Both the position numbers and the translations under genes were made by a program. Below the pieces are notes generated by a model. It was not told the origin of the DNA. It ran no database searches and was given only the letters and a program-made list of their open reading frames with translations. Shown in pieces: positions 1-9,034 of a stretch of DNA of 64,000 bases. Source of the DNA: Fimbriimonadales bacterium (GTDB lineage: Bacteria > Armatimonadota > Fimbriimonadia > Fimbriimonadales > GBS-DC); contig BPGO01000002.1 in assembly GCA_026003075.1 (NCBI GenBank), forward strand, positions 62,001 to 126,000. Reading direction: 5' to 3'. How positions within the stretch are numbered: position 1 is the stretch's first letter; every line of letters begins with the position of its first letter.

Positions 1-56
1 AGGGTGTAACCCAAGCGAGTACAGCAGTTGCCTTCTCGCGCCAATGGACGGCGTGA

Positions 57-815
57 TTAGCGCAACGCCACATAAAACACTCGGTCGCTGCGCCGTTCGG
101 GCGGGTGGAGCGTGTAGGCGTCAAACAGATGCACTTCGGGAAAGCCTGCCGCATAGAGCATTTGGCGCACCTCTTGATCGGTGTAGGCGCGTTGGGTATG
201 CACTTCGGTAAAGTAGCGTTCGGTGTCGCCCTCGCGCACCCAAAATTCCATGTTCACCGTGCAGATTCGCGTCTGCTTGTCGTAGTGACTGCGCCAGCGG
301 TAGCGTATGGGGGCGTTCGCGTCCAGCTGGGTCTGGTCAAAAAATTTGCGTACAAAGGCGTATTCGGTGTTCAGGTCGAAGATAAAAGTGCCTTCAGGGT
401 TCAAGTGCTGATAGGCGCGGCGCATCGCCTCCGCGAAACGAGCCGGCTCGGTGATGTTGTTCAGGCTATCAAACAGGCTCACGATGAGGTCGAAGGTCTC
501 GCCGAGTTCCAGTTCGCTGGCGTCTTGCACATAGTAGCGCACGCTGGAGCGATTTTCCCGTGCTTTGCGTCGCGCCTGTTCAATCATTGCGGCGGATTGG
601 TCGACTCCCACCACTTCATAACCGCTCATCGCCATCAGTTCGCTCAGATTACCCGTGCCGCAGCATAAATCCAGCACTTTCTGCGCAGGTCGCTCAAAAT
701 AGTCGAGCAGCGTCTCCACATAATGCATCCACCATAGATAGGGGATGCTCTGCATCAGCAGGTCGTAGTAGGGTGCGACTGCCGAGAAGGGTTCAGACGC
801 TGAAGAGTCGTTCAT
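57..815 (-). CDS. Class I SAM-dependent methyltransferase
   Basis: A 252-residue soluble protein with the Rossmann methyltransferase fold. Motif I is VLDLCCGTGN (about residues 47-56) and the acidic end of strand beta-2 is in VVGVDQS. The conserved FDLIVSLFDSLNNI stretch fits small-molecule methyltransferases of the UbiE/ubiquinone-like superfamily. Nothing in the sequence identifies the substrate. The start codon lies inside the 3' end of the upstream LolA-like gene (23-nt overlap), so the two are probably translationally coupled. Family assignment is confident; substrate is unknown. Confidence 0.85.
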   Translation of the reverse strand: MNDSSASEPFSAVAPYYDLLMQSIPYLWWMHYVETLLDYFERPAQKVLDLCCGTGNLSELMAMSGYEVVGVDQSAAMIEQARRKARENRSSVRYYVQDASELELGETFDLIVSLFDSLNNITEPARFAEAMRRAYQHLNPEGTFIFDLNTEYAFVRKFFDQTQLDANAPIRYRWRSHYDKQTRICTVNMEFWVREGDTERYFTEVHTQRAYTDQEVRQMLYAAGFPEVHLFDAYTLHPPERRSDRVFYVALR

Positions 816-1455
816 CTAAGCCCTGATTGACGCGAATATTGCTGTTCACCGTGCGCCCGCCGAACCGCTGATCCACATTATACACTTCCACCTTGCTGGG
901 GATCCAGATTCCGGGCGCGGCTTGGATGGGTTCTTTGTATTCGAAGCGGGCGCGATAGCGTCCGGTGCGGCTGTACCACACGCGCCGCACCGAGTAGCGT
1001 TTGTCGGGGTCAATCCAGACGATATGTCGGGCATCGTCGTCGCCGTAGTTCCACTGCAGTTCGTAGACCAGCAACAGCGTTCCGTTTTCGCGCTCTTCGC
1101 GTAGAAACTTCACATCGAACTGGCGGGCGACAGAAGGGGTGAAAAAGCCGAAATCCATCGGCGTTTGGCGTTTGCCTGGCGAGTTGGAGACATCCTCGTG
1201 CACACGCTGACCGGGAGCAATCACCAGCTTGCGTCCCCCGTTCAAGATGTAGATAATTTGTCGCCCTTGCACCTCCGATTCCAAGCGTAATTTGAGTGGC
1301 TCCTTGTAGTACACGGTCATGCGGCGGAATCGGTAGGCGTTGGCGAAATCTTTATTGATTTTGCGCAGCTCGCCGAGGCGTACCCCCTCAGCGCGGGCTT
1401 CCATCTGCAAGTCGCGCAATTTGTCCTGCGCTAACGAAAGAAATTCGCGGTTCAC
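793..1455 (-). CDS. LolA-like / outer-membrane lipoprotein-sorting type protein
   Basis: About 220 residues with the alternating beta-strand pattern of LolA/LppX-fold proteins: YYKEPLKLRLES, then IIYILNGGRKLVIAP, later IWIPSKVEVYN. I chose the GTG at 1455 because GAGGTGAG lies 7 nt upstream of it; an in-frame GTG at 1467 would place that element inside the gene. A GGTATACT -10 element (TATACT at 1477-1482, minus strand) precedes it. No clear signal peptide is present, which is unusual for a periplasmic carrier, so the protein may be cytoplasmic or exported differently. It overlaps the downstream methyltransferase by 23 nt. Confidence 0.6.
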   Translation of the reverse strand: MNREFLSLAQDKLRDLQMEARAEGVRLGELRKINKDFANAYRFRRMTVYYKEPLKLRLESEVQGRQIIYILNGGRKLVIAPGQRVHEDVSNSPGKRQTPMDFGFFTPSVARQFDVKFLREERENGTLLLVYELQWNYGDDDARHIVWIDPDKRYSVRRVWYSRTGRYRARFEYKEPIQAAPGIWIPSKVEVYNVDQRFGGRTVNSNIRVNQGLDERLFSV

Positions 1456-1500
1456 GATTGGTCTCACCTCACTGAGAGTATACCTGCTGATCTTCTTTCC

Positions 1501-3210
1501 TCACTCGCTGGCAACGGCAGCAACCGCCCGTCCGCGCCTCCATGCGATCAGGGCTTCGCCCACCAGCCAGACCGCCAGCCCGAAAATCACGATGCAGAAG
1601 CCTAAGAGCAGCATGTTGCCTTGGCTCGCGAAGTTCTGCATGCTAAGAATCAGCGCGCCCAGAGTCGCGACCAGCATGAACCCCATTGGGAGCAACGTGT
1701 AAAGGGTCGGTCGCCCCAGTGAGCGCAGGTAAAGCGAGACCACCAAGAGCGCCAGCGCCGCCAGCAACTGGTTCGATGCGCCGAACAGGCTCCACAGCAG
1801 TGCCCCCACCGATTTCATTTCGCCTGTGATCGGGTCGGGGGCTTTCAGGAGCGCGAAGAAGCCAATCAGCCCCACAGCGAACAGCGTGCTAAGCGTATTG
1901 TTTTCCAGCAGTGTGATGCGCCAAGCCCGCCCCAGCTCCTGCAGGTTATAGCGGATGAGCCGTGCGCCTGTGTCTAAGGTCGTAAGCGCGAACCCCACCG
2001 CCACCGTCGCCACGAACACTTTCGCAATCGCCACGGGGATGCCCACTGCGCTCACCATCACGCCGGCGCCATGCACGAAGTTGGCTAACGCACCTTTCCC
2101 TGCACTGAGCCAGTCGGGATAGCGCGTCTGCCACTCCGCGCCAAGCCCTGCCCCTACCGCGAGCAAAGCAAGCGTTGCCAGCAGCCCCTCGGTGAGCATA
2201 GCGCCGTAGCCAATCGGCAAGGTATGACGCTGTCTGTCTAACTGGCGTGCTGTGGTACCCGAAGCGACCAACGAGTGGAAGCCCGACACCGCGCCACAGG
2301 CAATCGTGATAAACAGCAACGGGAACATCGGCGGCGCACCTTTCGGAGAGAGATTCACCGCAGGCGCAGACATCGTGAAACTACCGACCAGCGCGCCCCC
2401 CAACAACAACGCCATCCCCAAAAACAGCTGAAACGAATTCAGATAGTCGCGCGGTTGCAACAACAGCCATACAGGGAGTAGCGTCGCAACCAGCGCGTAG
2501 CTCAGCAACAGGGAAATCCACAGGTTAGCGGTCAACTCCACGCCCAATACGCTGGTAATCGGATACTGTACCCCCAGCCACACAAAGCCCAAACTTAACA
2601 GCACCGCAGGGAGCGTGAGCTTCGCAAGCGAGACGCGATATCGGTAAAACAACACGCCCACCACCAACGCGAGCAGAATCAGCGCGGCGCTGGGCAACAC
2701 CGCTTCTGGCACATGCCCACCCGCCGCACCGCCTACCCCCGGCGCGAACAGATTGGCAATATTAATCACGAAGACCCCCATCGCCAGCGCAATCGCAAAG
2801 AGACCAAACAGCAGGAATAGGACACGCGCTCGAGCGCCCGCCACATCGTACGCTAAGTCCGCCACGCTCCGCGCCCGATTCCGCACCGAGCTATACAAGC
2901 AGCCCAAGTCATGCACCGCGCCCACAAAGATACAGCCCAGCACAATCCACAACAGGGCAGGCACCCAGCCCCAAATCACCGCGATCGCAGGTCCCAGTAG
3001 CGGACCCAAGCCCGCAATCGAGGCGAAATGGTGTCCGAACACGATAATCGGCGGCGCAGGCACGAAGTCGCGTCCATCGCGGAGCGTATGCGCGGGCGTC
3101 GGTTCCGAGTCGTCCAACTGAAACACGCGCTGTGAAAGCCAGCGCCCGTACCAGCGGTACGCCAGCATCAAGAGCGCCGAAACGCCCAGTAGTATTAGGA
3201 GCGCGCTCAT
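1501..3210 (-). CDS. cstA: Carbon starvation protein CstA family transporter
   Basis: A 569-residue polytopic membrane protein beginning with a hydrophobic helix and carrying the CstA signature FGHHFASIAGLGPLLGP near residue 60. Roughly 14-16 hydrophobic segments follow. E. coli CstA is about 700 residues; the shorter length matches the compact form common outside enterobacteria. Family members import pyruvate or peptides across the inner membrane, usually when preferred carbon is scarce. AGGGGG lies just upstream of the ATG. It is flanked by the LolA-like gene and the FmdB gene on the same strand. The exact substrate is inferred from family knowledge. Confidence 0.88.
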   Translation of the reverse strand: MSALLILLGVSALLMLAYRWYGRWLSQRVFQLDDSEPTPAHTLRDGRDFVPAPPIIVFGHHFASIAGLGPLLGPAIAVIWGWVPALLWIVLGCIFVGAVHDLGCLYSSVRNRARSVADLAYDVAGARARVLFLLFGLFAIALAMGVFVINIANLFAPGVGGAAGGHVPEAVLPSAALILLALVVGVLFYRYRVSLAKLTLPAVLLSLGFVWLGVQYPITSVLGVELTANLWISLLLSYALVATLLPVWLLLQPRDYLNSFQLFLGMALLLGGALVGSFTMSAPAVNLSPKGAPPMFPLLFITIACGAVSGFHSLVASGTTARQLDRQRHTLPIGYGAMLTEGLLATLALLAVGAGLGAEWQTRYPDWLSAGKGALANFVHGAGVMVSAVGIPVAIAKVFVATVAVGFALTTLDTGARLIRYNLQELGRAWRITLLENNTLSTLFAVGLIGFFALLKAPDPITGEMKSVGALLWSLFGASNQLLAALALLVVSLYLRSLGRPTLYTLLPMGFMLVATLGALILSMQNFASQGNMLLLGFCIVIFGLAVWLVGEALIAWRRGRAVAAVASE

Positions 3211-3237
3211 CGTAAGCCCCCTTCGAGTTCGACCAGA

Positions 3238-3579
3238 TTAGTCTAAATCCTGTTCGCCTCCAGACGACGACTCGCCTGCGAGTTCCTCTTCGAAAATCTC
3301 TTCCATCTCGTAGGGGTCTTCATCCATCGCCGCGCTCATTTCGCGCATGAAGCGCCGCATTGTGCGGGGGTCGTCGGGGTCGCCGGCGAACTCCATGCTG
3401 TCGGCGAGGTCGTCGAGCATCTGGTCTTCACTGCGCAAGCGCGCCACCCGCGACACGAGGCGTTTGGATTCGGCGGCGCCACAAGCGGGGCAAGGCTGGG
3501 GATTGTCGCGCTCGGCAATCCCCAGGAGCTTCGTGAACCGTTTCCGACACTTCTGGCAACGATACTCGTAGAGAGGCAT
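3238..3579 (-). CDS. FmdB-type zinc-ribbon protein
   Basis: 113 residues. The N-terminus MPLYEYRCQKC with a second CPAC pair (C8, C11, C30, C33) is the FmdB/CxxC_CXXC_SSSS regulatory zinc ribbon. The remainder is acidic and low in complexity (EEIFEEELAG) with no further domain. FmdB-like proteins are widespread small putative regulators whose role is not established. The start lies 1 nt after the stop of the malate dehydrogenase gene, so the two are probably co-transcribed and translationally coupled. Confidence 0.85.
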   Translation of the reverse strand: MPLYEYRCQKCRKRFTKLLGIAERDNPQPCPACGAAESKRLVSRVARLRSEDQMLDDLADSMEFAGDPDDPRTMRRFMREMSAAMDEDPYEMEEIFEEELAGESSSGGEQDLD

Positions 3580-3580
3580 A

Positions 3581-4507
3581 TCAGCCCATCACCTTCTGAA
3601 GCGTCTCTTTGAGCACACGAGCGGAGTTTTGCAACGCCGCGCGTTCCTCGTCCGAGACACCGATTTCGATGACGGCTTCCACGCCCCTGCGCCCGACGCG
3701 CGTGGGCAGCGAGAAGCATACATCGCTTATCCCCAGCGCTCCTGTCTGCAAGGTGGACACGGGCAGCACTTGGTGCTTATCCAAGGCGATGGCGTTCACG
3801 ACCTGCGCGATGGACACGCCGACAGCATAGCCTGCGCCGCCCTTGAGCCGAATTGCTTCCGCGCCGGAGTTCTTGGTACGCTCAAACACGGCATCCATCG
3901 CCTCTTTGCTGTAGCCGGGGTAGTCGCGCAGGGGTACGCCTGCAATCGTCGCGCAGCTCCACGCGGGAACCATCGAATCGCCATGCTCGCCCAGGATGAG
4001 CGCGTCCACATCGGTCGCTGCGACGCCGAAATGTTCCGCAAGAAACGAGCGGAATCGACAGGTGTCCAACACCGTGCCCAGCCCAATCACACGCTCCGCT
4101 GGCAAGCCCGACTCTTGCACGGCAAGATAGGTCAGAATATCTACCGGGTTGGACACGACGAGGAAAATCGCGTCGTCAGCGAGTTGTACGGCTTTGAGGT
4201 TGCCCAGGATCTCACGAAACAGCCCGACATTCCGGTTGATGAGCTCCAGTCGGCTCTCGTCGGGGCGTCGGCGCAGTCCTGCGGTGATTATCACGAGGTT
4301 TGCGCCCTGCAGGTCGGCGTAGTCGCCTGCGCTGAAGCGAATGGGTTGCGAATACGCGGCACCGTGGCGCAGGTCTAACGCTTCGCCTTCCGCGGCTTCA
4401 CGGTTCACATCGAGCAGCACCACTTCGGAGACTGCGCCAAGCAGTTGCAAGGTGAACGCGGCGTTGGAACCGACGCGACCGCCGCCGCCAATAATGCCTA
4501 CCTTCAT
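3581..4507 (-). CDS. mdh: Malate dehydrogenase (LDH-like type)
   Basis: 308 residues of the lactate/malate dehydrogenase family, which interconverts malate and oxaloacetate with NAD(H). Visible elements are the dinucleotide-binding loop GIIGGGGRVG, VSNPVDILTY, the Asp/Arg pair in VLDTCRFRS and the catalytic His in GEHGDSMVP. At the specificity position (102 in LDH numbering) the loop reads RRRPDESR, giving Arg, the malate-type residue, rather than the Gln of lactate dehydrogenases. The following DESR is more LDH-like. A GGGAGG Shine-Dalgarno site precedes the ATG. The FmdB gene follows directly. Malate dehydrogenase is strongly favoured. Confidence 0.88.
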   Translation of the reverse strand: MKVGIIGGGGRVGSNAAFTLQLLGAVSEVVLLDVNREAAEGEALDLRHGAAYSQPIRFSAGDYADLQGANLVIITAGLRRRPDESRLELINRNVGLFREILGNLKAVQLADDAIFLVVSNPVDILTYLAVQESGLPAERVIGLGTVLDTCRFRSFLAEHFGVAATDVDALILGEHGDSMVPAWSCATIAGVPLRDYPGYSKEAMDAVFERTKNSGAEAIRLKGGAGYAVGVSIAQVVNAIALDKHQVLPVSTLQTGALGISDVCFSLPTRVGRRGVEAVIEIGVSDEERAALQNSARVLKETLQKVMG

Positions 4508-4560
4508 TTTTTGCCTCCCTAAATAGATCGGATTGAGTGGGCCTCTTGCCCGTGCCTATA

Positions 4561-5703
4561 TCATACCCGACTCAGCAACTCCAGCGTCTGTTGGAGCAGG
4601 GCGTCGCGTGCTTCGCGGGTGTCGGCACGCAGGGTGATATGTCCCAGTTTCCTGCCGGGGCGTGGCGTCTTCCCGTAAAGATGCAGATGCGCGTTCGGGA
4701 TGCGCAACACGGCTTCAATCGGGGGCGACGCGCCGATTAGGTTCACCATCGCGCAATAGCCGCGTGGCGCGACGCTGCCCAAAGGCAGCCCCAAGATGGC
4801 GCGTAGGTGGTTCTCGAACTGGCTCGTTTCCGCGCCCTCGATCGTCCAGTGCCCGCTGTTATGTACGCGCGGAGCAACTTCGTTTGCCAGAAGCTGTTCG
4901 CCCACCTGAAACATCTCTAACGCAACAACACCCACATAGTTCAGTGCTTCGAGCAGGCGGCGCACATAGCCCTCACCCTCCGATTCGGGTGCATGGCGCA
5001 GGGAAGTGACGCGAGTGGCGTCCTCGCCGGCAGCATGGGTGGGGAGCAAAGGCGGAAGGGCATCCACTATCGAGACTCGCAATATCCCGTCCCGATGGAT
5101 ATTCTCCACCGGCGGATAGATAGCGATTTCGCCTGAGAGTGAGCGCACCCCTATTATCGAGACCTCTCGATCAAAGGACACAAACGCTTCCGCAATCAGC
5201 GCGTGCGGTTGAAACCGTTGCACGAGCGCCAGATACTCGGCGCGAGTGTGCGCCACGCCTTGACCTTTGCCGTCATACCCGAATCGGCGCGTCTTCACCA
5301 CGCAGGGTAGCCCTATTCGCTCCAGTGCCGAATCGGGTTCTGTGGGATCAATCGGGGCGAAGGCGGGCGTTGGGATCCCGATGGAGTTCAAAAACTGCTT
5401 CTCCAGCAGCCTGTCCTGAAACAGTTCCAGAGCGCGCGGCGTGGGGTGAACAGGGACTCGCGCCTCCAGCCACTGCGCCGTCGCAAGCGGGGTATTCTCA
5501 AACTCGTAGGTGATGCACTGCTTGCCTTCGGCGAATCGGGCGAGAGCGTCCCAATCGTCGTAGGGCGCGCTGACAAGCGGAGCCACTTGTCCCGCGCAGG
5601 CGTCGGGAGCAGGGTCATACAGCGCGGTGTGTATTCCCAGCGGATAGCCCGCCAGCGCCAGCATCCGTCCGAGTTGACCACCACCAAAGATGCCAATCCT
5701 CAT
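4561..5703 (-). CDS. purK: N5-carboxyaminoimidazole ribonucleotide synthase
   Basis: 380-residue ATP-grasp enzyme of de novo purine synthesis, which carboxylates AIR to N5-CAIR using ATP and bicarbonate. The N-terminus [17 protein letters not shown] is the PurK signature. [17 protein letters not shown] and [16 protein letters not shown] are the ATP-grasp and product-site motifs. The ATG overlaps the purE stop by 4 nt (5700-5703), a classic coupled purE-purK pair. Length is normal. Confidence 0.97.
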   Translation of the reverse strand: MRIGIFGGGQLGRMLALAGYPLGIHTALYDPAPDACAGQVAPLVSAPYDDWDALARFAEGKQCITYEFENTPLATAQWLEARVPVHPTPRALELFQDRLLEKQFLNSIGIPTPAFAPIDPTEPDSALERIGLPCVVKTRRFGYDGKGQGVAHTRAEYLALVQRFQPHALIAEAFVSFDREVSIIGVRSLSGEIAIYPPVENIHRDGILRVSIVDALPPLLPTHAAGEDATRVTSLRHAPESEGEGYVRRLLEALNYVGVVALEMFQVGEQLLANEVAPRVHNSGHWTIEGAETSQFENHLRAILGLPLGSVAPRGYCAMVNLIGASPPIEAVLRIPNAHLHLYGKTPRPGRKLGHITLRADTREARDALLQQTLELLSRV

Positions 5704-6200
5704 GAGTCGCGTTTTGGGTCGGGGTTCTCTAAGACTGCCTGCGTTTGCCGTGCCCGATAGGCTTCCAGCGCCTCGCGGAACGGGGGATATTTGTTGGCTA
5801 AAATCGCGGTCGCCAGCAGGGCTGCGTTGATTGCGCCTGCCTTGCCGATTGCCAGCGTGCCCACAGGGATCCCCGCAGGCATCTGTACGATAGAGAGCAG
5901 CGAATCGAGCCCCTTGAGCGCGTGTGACTCGATGGGCACACCCAGCACGGGGAGAGTCGTTTTGGAAGCGGTCATCCCAGGCAGGTGCGCCGCGCCCCCT
6001 GCCCCCGCGATAATCACCTCCAACCCGCGCGACGCAGCGGTACTGGCATACTCGAACATCTTATCGGGCGTGCGATGCGCCGAGACAATCTGCACCTCAT
6101 ACGGTACACCGAGCGACTCCAGCGTTTCCACCGCATGGCGCATCGTCTCCCAGTCGGAACGGGAACCCATAATCACGCCTACCAAAGGATGTGGTTGCAC
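5700..6200 (-). CDS. purE: N5-carboxyaminoimidazole ribonucleotide mutase
   Basis: 166 residues of class I PurE, which moves the carboxylate of N5-CAIR to give [17 protein letters not shown], the catalytic [10 protein letters not shown] and [17 protein letters not shown] are all present. The reading frame begins with GTG at 6200. The hexamer TAGAAT (6207-6212, minus strand) lies only 6 nt before this GTG, and no Shine-Dalgarno site is visible, so a leaderless transcript is predicted. purK follows with a 4-nt overlap. Confidence 0.96.
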   Translation of the reverse strand: MQPHPLVGVIMGSRSDWETMRHAVETLESLGVPYEVQIVSAHRTPDKMFEYASTAASRGLEVIIAGAGGAAHLPGMTASKTTLPVLGVPIESHALKGLDSLLSIVQMPAGIPVGTLAIGKAGAINAALLATAILANKYPPFREALEAYRARQTQAVLENPDPKRDS

Positions 6201-6206
6201 ATAGGG

Positions 6207-6212
6207 ATTCTA
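6207..6212 (-). promoter_or_regulatory. Predicted -10 element of purEK (leaderless)
   Basis: TAGAAT preceded by GG, 6 nt upstream of the purE GTG. No -35 hexamer is recognisable. It fits the GGTAnnnT pattern repeated across this window. Confidence 0.6.
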
Positions 6213-6221
6213 CCTGATGAG

Positions 6222-6990
6222 GGTTATTAGAGGCTGGTTAAAAAGGCGGGGGTGGTATATCGCACTATGAAGAAACCAAAAACCTACGATTCCAATCCCA
6301 CGCCCCAAAAACGGGCAGTGAGAGAACCCTCCTCCACCGCGCCCCCTCTGGACGCAAACGCAAGATCCTTGCCCCCCACGCCAATACAGTCTCTAAGACC
6401 TGACGCGCACGAGGCTCTATGTCCTCGTCAACGACATCCACGGACGCGACCTGCCCCACGACCTCCCCCGTGGCAGACGGTCTACTCCTCCTTCCGTTGC
6501 TGGCAGCGGTTAGGCGCCTGGGGGCAGGTCGAACACGCCCTTGTCACGCGTTCCCGTCGCCCAGCGCGCTTAGGGCGTCCGTGGCGGTAGATAGTCAGCG
6601 TGTGCCGACTGCGCCAAAAGGGAGGCGCGTGGGTACGATGGGGGCAGAAGGTCAAAGGGCGCAAGCGCCCCATCGGAGTCGGCTCGCACGGGAGCTTGTT
6701 AGCGGTGATGGTGTCGCCTGTGAATGTTTCGGACACGCAGGGGGCGTATCGGGCGTTGGCGTCGGCGTTGGCGCGGTATTCGTCGGTGCGGAGGGTGATG
6801 GTGGAGCGTGCCTATAATCGGGAGGGGTTATTGGAATGGGCGTTGGGCGAGTGGGAGGTGGGGTTGGATTGCGTGGCTCGTTCGTGAGTGAAGGGCTTTG
6901 AGGTGTTATCGCGTTAGTGGTTGGTAGGGTGGCGTTTTGCGTAGTTGCTGTGCCGTCGTCGGTTGTGGCGGTGTTACGATGTGTAAGGAA
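6222..6990 (+). pseudogene. Decayed IS5-family transposase remnant
   Basis: Fragments in different frames together spell an IS5-type DDE transposase. An N-terminal part starts near 6267 (MKKPKTYDSN). The HDLP / PWQTVYSSFRCWQRLGAWG block lies at about 6450-6530 across a frame change. VKGRKRPIGVGSHGSLLAV, corresponding to the KGRKRHI block of the family, lies near 6650-6715. The final KGFEVL...RRRLWR stretch (about 6890-6985) is broken by stops. There is no intact frame, so it cannot make transposase. A possible left end, GAGGCTGGTTAAAAAG, lies at 6229-6244; no matching right end was found. It marks the edge of the accessory region that follows. Confidence 0.75.
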
Positions 6991-7194
6991 GTCCGTCCCG
7001 ACCTTCCCCTGCTGCCGGGCATACTGTTCCCTGCAGTAGCCTCTTTATTACTCTCGCGCCCCAAAATTGCCGAGCTGTACCAGCAGTACTGGTTCACCCG
7101 CGAGGATTAGATTTCGTAGATCGAAATGTTAAGCGAGTCAACTTGGCAGGAAAACCACGAGATAACTCGTACCAAACCTCGCAGAGGTGCAATA

Positions 7195-7797
7195 ATGCGT
7201 ACAGAAGCCGAGTGGCGACGCTGGCTGCTTAGACTAGCGCAACAGTGGACAACAAACTTCAGTGACGCCGAGGACATCACGCAGGAAGCCCTCCTGCGCT
7301 TCTGGCTGAGTACGAGTTGCCTTCCCTGGGAGCATACCGACGAAGCGTTCGCGAAAGCGATCTGCCGACGCCTGATACGGTTTGTTGCTTCTGAATTTTA
7401 TCGTTCAAAGAGTAAAGAGCCGAACATGGTTTCGTTAGACACTTTGGCAGCCGATGCACTCACTTATTCTCCGGAGGAGTCAGCCTTGGACGACCTTGCT
7501 TATAGGGAGGTTTTAGAGCAGCTGCATACCGTGTTGTCGCCACAGCAGCGTCAGGTGTTAGCGATGCTGGAGCAAGGATACACTCACAGCGAGATTGGCA
7601 ACCTCATGGGGATACACACAGGAACGGTGAAACGCCATTACGAGCGGATTTGCCAAAAAGCAGGGGTTTTAATGTCAACCAAAATGCCTTTTGTGAACGA
7701 ATTACAAGGTAGAGGTGAGAACGATGCGAATGCGAATCGACTTTCAAACCGCAGCATATTCGAGGTACCGACACGCAGAAACAGGGAATGCCGCTAA
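7195..7797 (+). CDS. ECF-type RNA polymerase sigma factor
   Basis: About 200 residues. Region 2 contains DAEDITQEALLRFW and region 4 contains LSPQQRQVLAMLEQ followed by an HTH (YTHSEIGNLMGIHTGTVKRH), the two-domain layout of extracytoplasmic-function sigma factors. I chose the ATG at 7195 because AGAGGTG lies just upstream; an upstream in-frame ATG at 7126 has no such site. The last ~25 codons overlap the next gene by 74 nt. No classical anti-sigma factor is adjacent. Base composition looks lower in G+C than the flanks, suggesting acquisition. The regulon is unknown. Confidence 0.85.
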   Translation: MRTEAEWRRWLLRLAQQWTTNFSDAEDITQEALLRFWLSTSCLPWEHTDEAFAKAICRRLIRFVASEFYRSKSKEPNMVSLDTLAADALTYSPEESALDDLAYREVLEQLHTVLSPQQRQVLAMLEQGYTHSEIGNLMGIHTGTVKRHYERICQKAGVLMSTKMPFVNELQGRGENDANANRLSNRSIFEVPTRRNRECR

Positions 7798-9034
7798 TTT
7801 ACCAGCCCTCTCGATCTTTCCAAAGAGGACTGTCACTTGTTGCTTGACTACTGTTTTTGCGGCTGTTCTATTTAGCACAGTGTGTGGACAGCAGCCGTCA
7901 GAGTCGTGGTTCTTGGACAAGTTTACAGGTCAATCTGTGCGCTTTGAGATCCCCTTCATTCTAAGCGACATCTCTGTGAATCACAATCCAGAATCGACTC
8001 AGTTCATTTTGTCCCTGTCTAACCTGCGACAACCTGGTGGCGTTCCTGAAAACGCTGTGTTTATACTGGAAATTCACACTCGCGACTTTGTGATAGTATA
8101 TACACATAACGGAGCGATAGTACCAGGCGTTAACGAAGATCGTAAACTGAGCGTCGTCAGGCGAAGGGACGCTACCTTAATTGCAGAAGGGAATATCCAG
8201 TTCAACTGGAGCCATTCCCAAATACGCGTTTCTGTTCCGAGCAGTGTAGCTGTAGGCGGTTTGTGGGGTGCTGTGTATCGGTATCTACCATCTGCGGCTG
8301 ATTTACAGCGCGTAGCAGGAGGACGCCCGCCTATAGTAGATCATCTGACCACGAATGATGATCCATTTGCTAAACGCTATCCTGGTTGGCCACGTCTTTC
8401 GGGCCGACAAGATCTGCAACAGCAACGGCGTCAGATACGAAACCACGCAGGGCAGCAGCGTAGGCAGCCGGGTGGGCAACAACGCATAAATCCGGGAGGC
8501 GGAGTGCAGCCTCCCGGTCAACCTGTAGAATGGCAACCAGGCCATATTGTTGACGTTCCTGCTGAGAGTGAACCATCTGACCTTGCAAACGATCCGCGAT
8601 ACAGAGGGGGCGAAGGGCGTTTATGGCCGAAGGATATATCTGTTCCTGAGAACGAACCAGGCGTCAAGATACCAGGGAATAAAATAGTTAACTGGGGATT
8701 TGAGCATGGCCCGATGCCTTGGCCAGGACCCGACCAGAGTGATGCATACGTCGGTATAGTTGGTACCGATACAAACGGAAATGGGCGACTTGATCCAGAA
8801 GAAGTGGAAGGCGTGATCGGATTGTGCCCCCCTGATGGTAGCTTGAACAGTTTCTATGTTGATGAGCAGGGGTATGTGCACTGGGAGAACCGTGAAAAGG
8901 GAAATGAGTCGAATGTACGCCCCGATACACATTACATATACGATCCGAGTCGAAATATCCTCAAAATATACGACTCGAACGGCAATCTAATCTACATTGG
9001 GCCTCCGAGCAATTGGGATGGACATGTTCGCTGA
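7724..9034 (+). CDS. Exported protein of unknown function with EF-hand-like loop
   Basis: 436 residues from the ATG at 7724, chosen because AGAGGTGAG lies 4 nt upstream. A hydrophobic signal-like segment (CCLTTVFAAVLFSTVCG) follows an unusually long basic N-region. A beta-rich domain (about residues 65-210) is homologous to the next gene product: compare IHTRDFVIVYTHNGA with IHTDKGLIVYAHNSA, and YRYLPSAADLQRV with FRYLPSIADAKQV. A Gln/Gly/Pro-rich linker follows, then a C-terminal part with a canonical calcium-binding loop, DTNGNGRLDPEE. I do not recognise the family. It overlaps the sigma gene and may be under its control. Confidence 0.7.
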   Translation: MRMRIDFQTAAYSRYRHAETGNAANLPALSIFPKRTVTCCLTTVFAAVLFSTVCGQQPSESWFLDKFTGQSVRFEIPFILSDISVNHNPESTQFILSLSNLRQPGGVPENAVFILEIHTRDFVIVYTHNGAIVPGVNEDRKLSVVRRRDATLIAEGNIQFNWSHSQIRVSVPSSVAVGGLWGAVYRYLPSAADLQRVAGGRPPIVDHLTTNDDPFAKRYPGWPRLSGRQDLQQQRRQIRNHAGQQRRQPGGQQRINPGGGVQPPGQPVEWQPGHIVDVPAESEPSDLANDPRYRGGEGRLWPKDISVPENEPGVKIPGNKIVNWGFEHGPMPWPGPDQSDAYVGIVGTDTNGNGRLDPEEVEGVIGLCPPDGSLNSFYVDEQGYVHWENREKGNESNVRPDTHYIYDPSRNILKIYDSNGNLIYIGPPSNWDGHVR

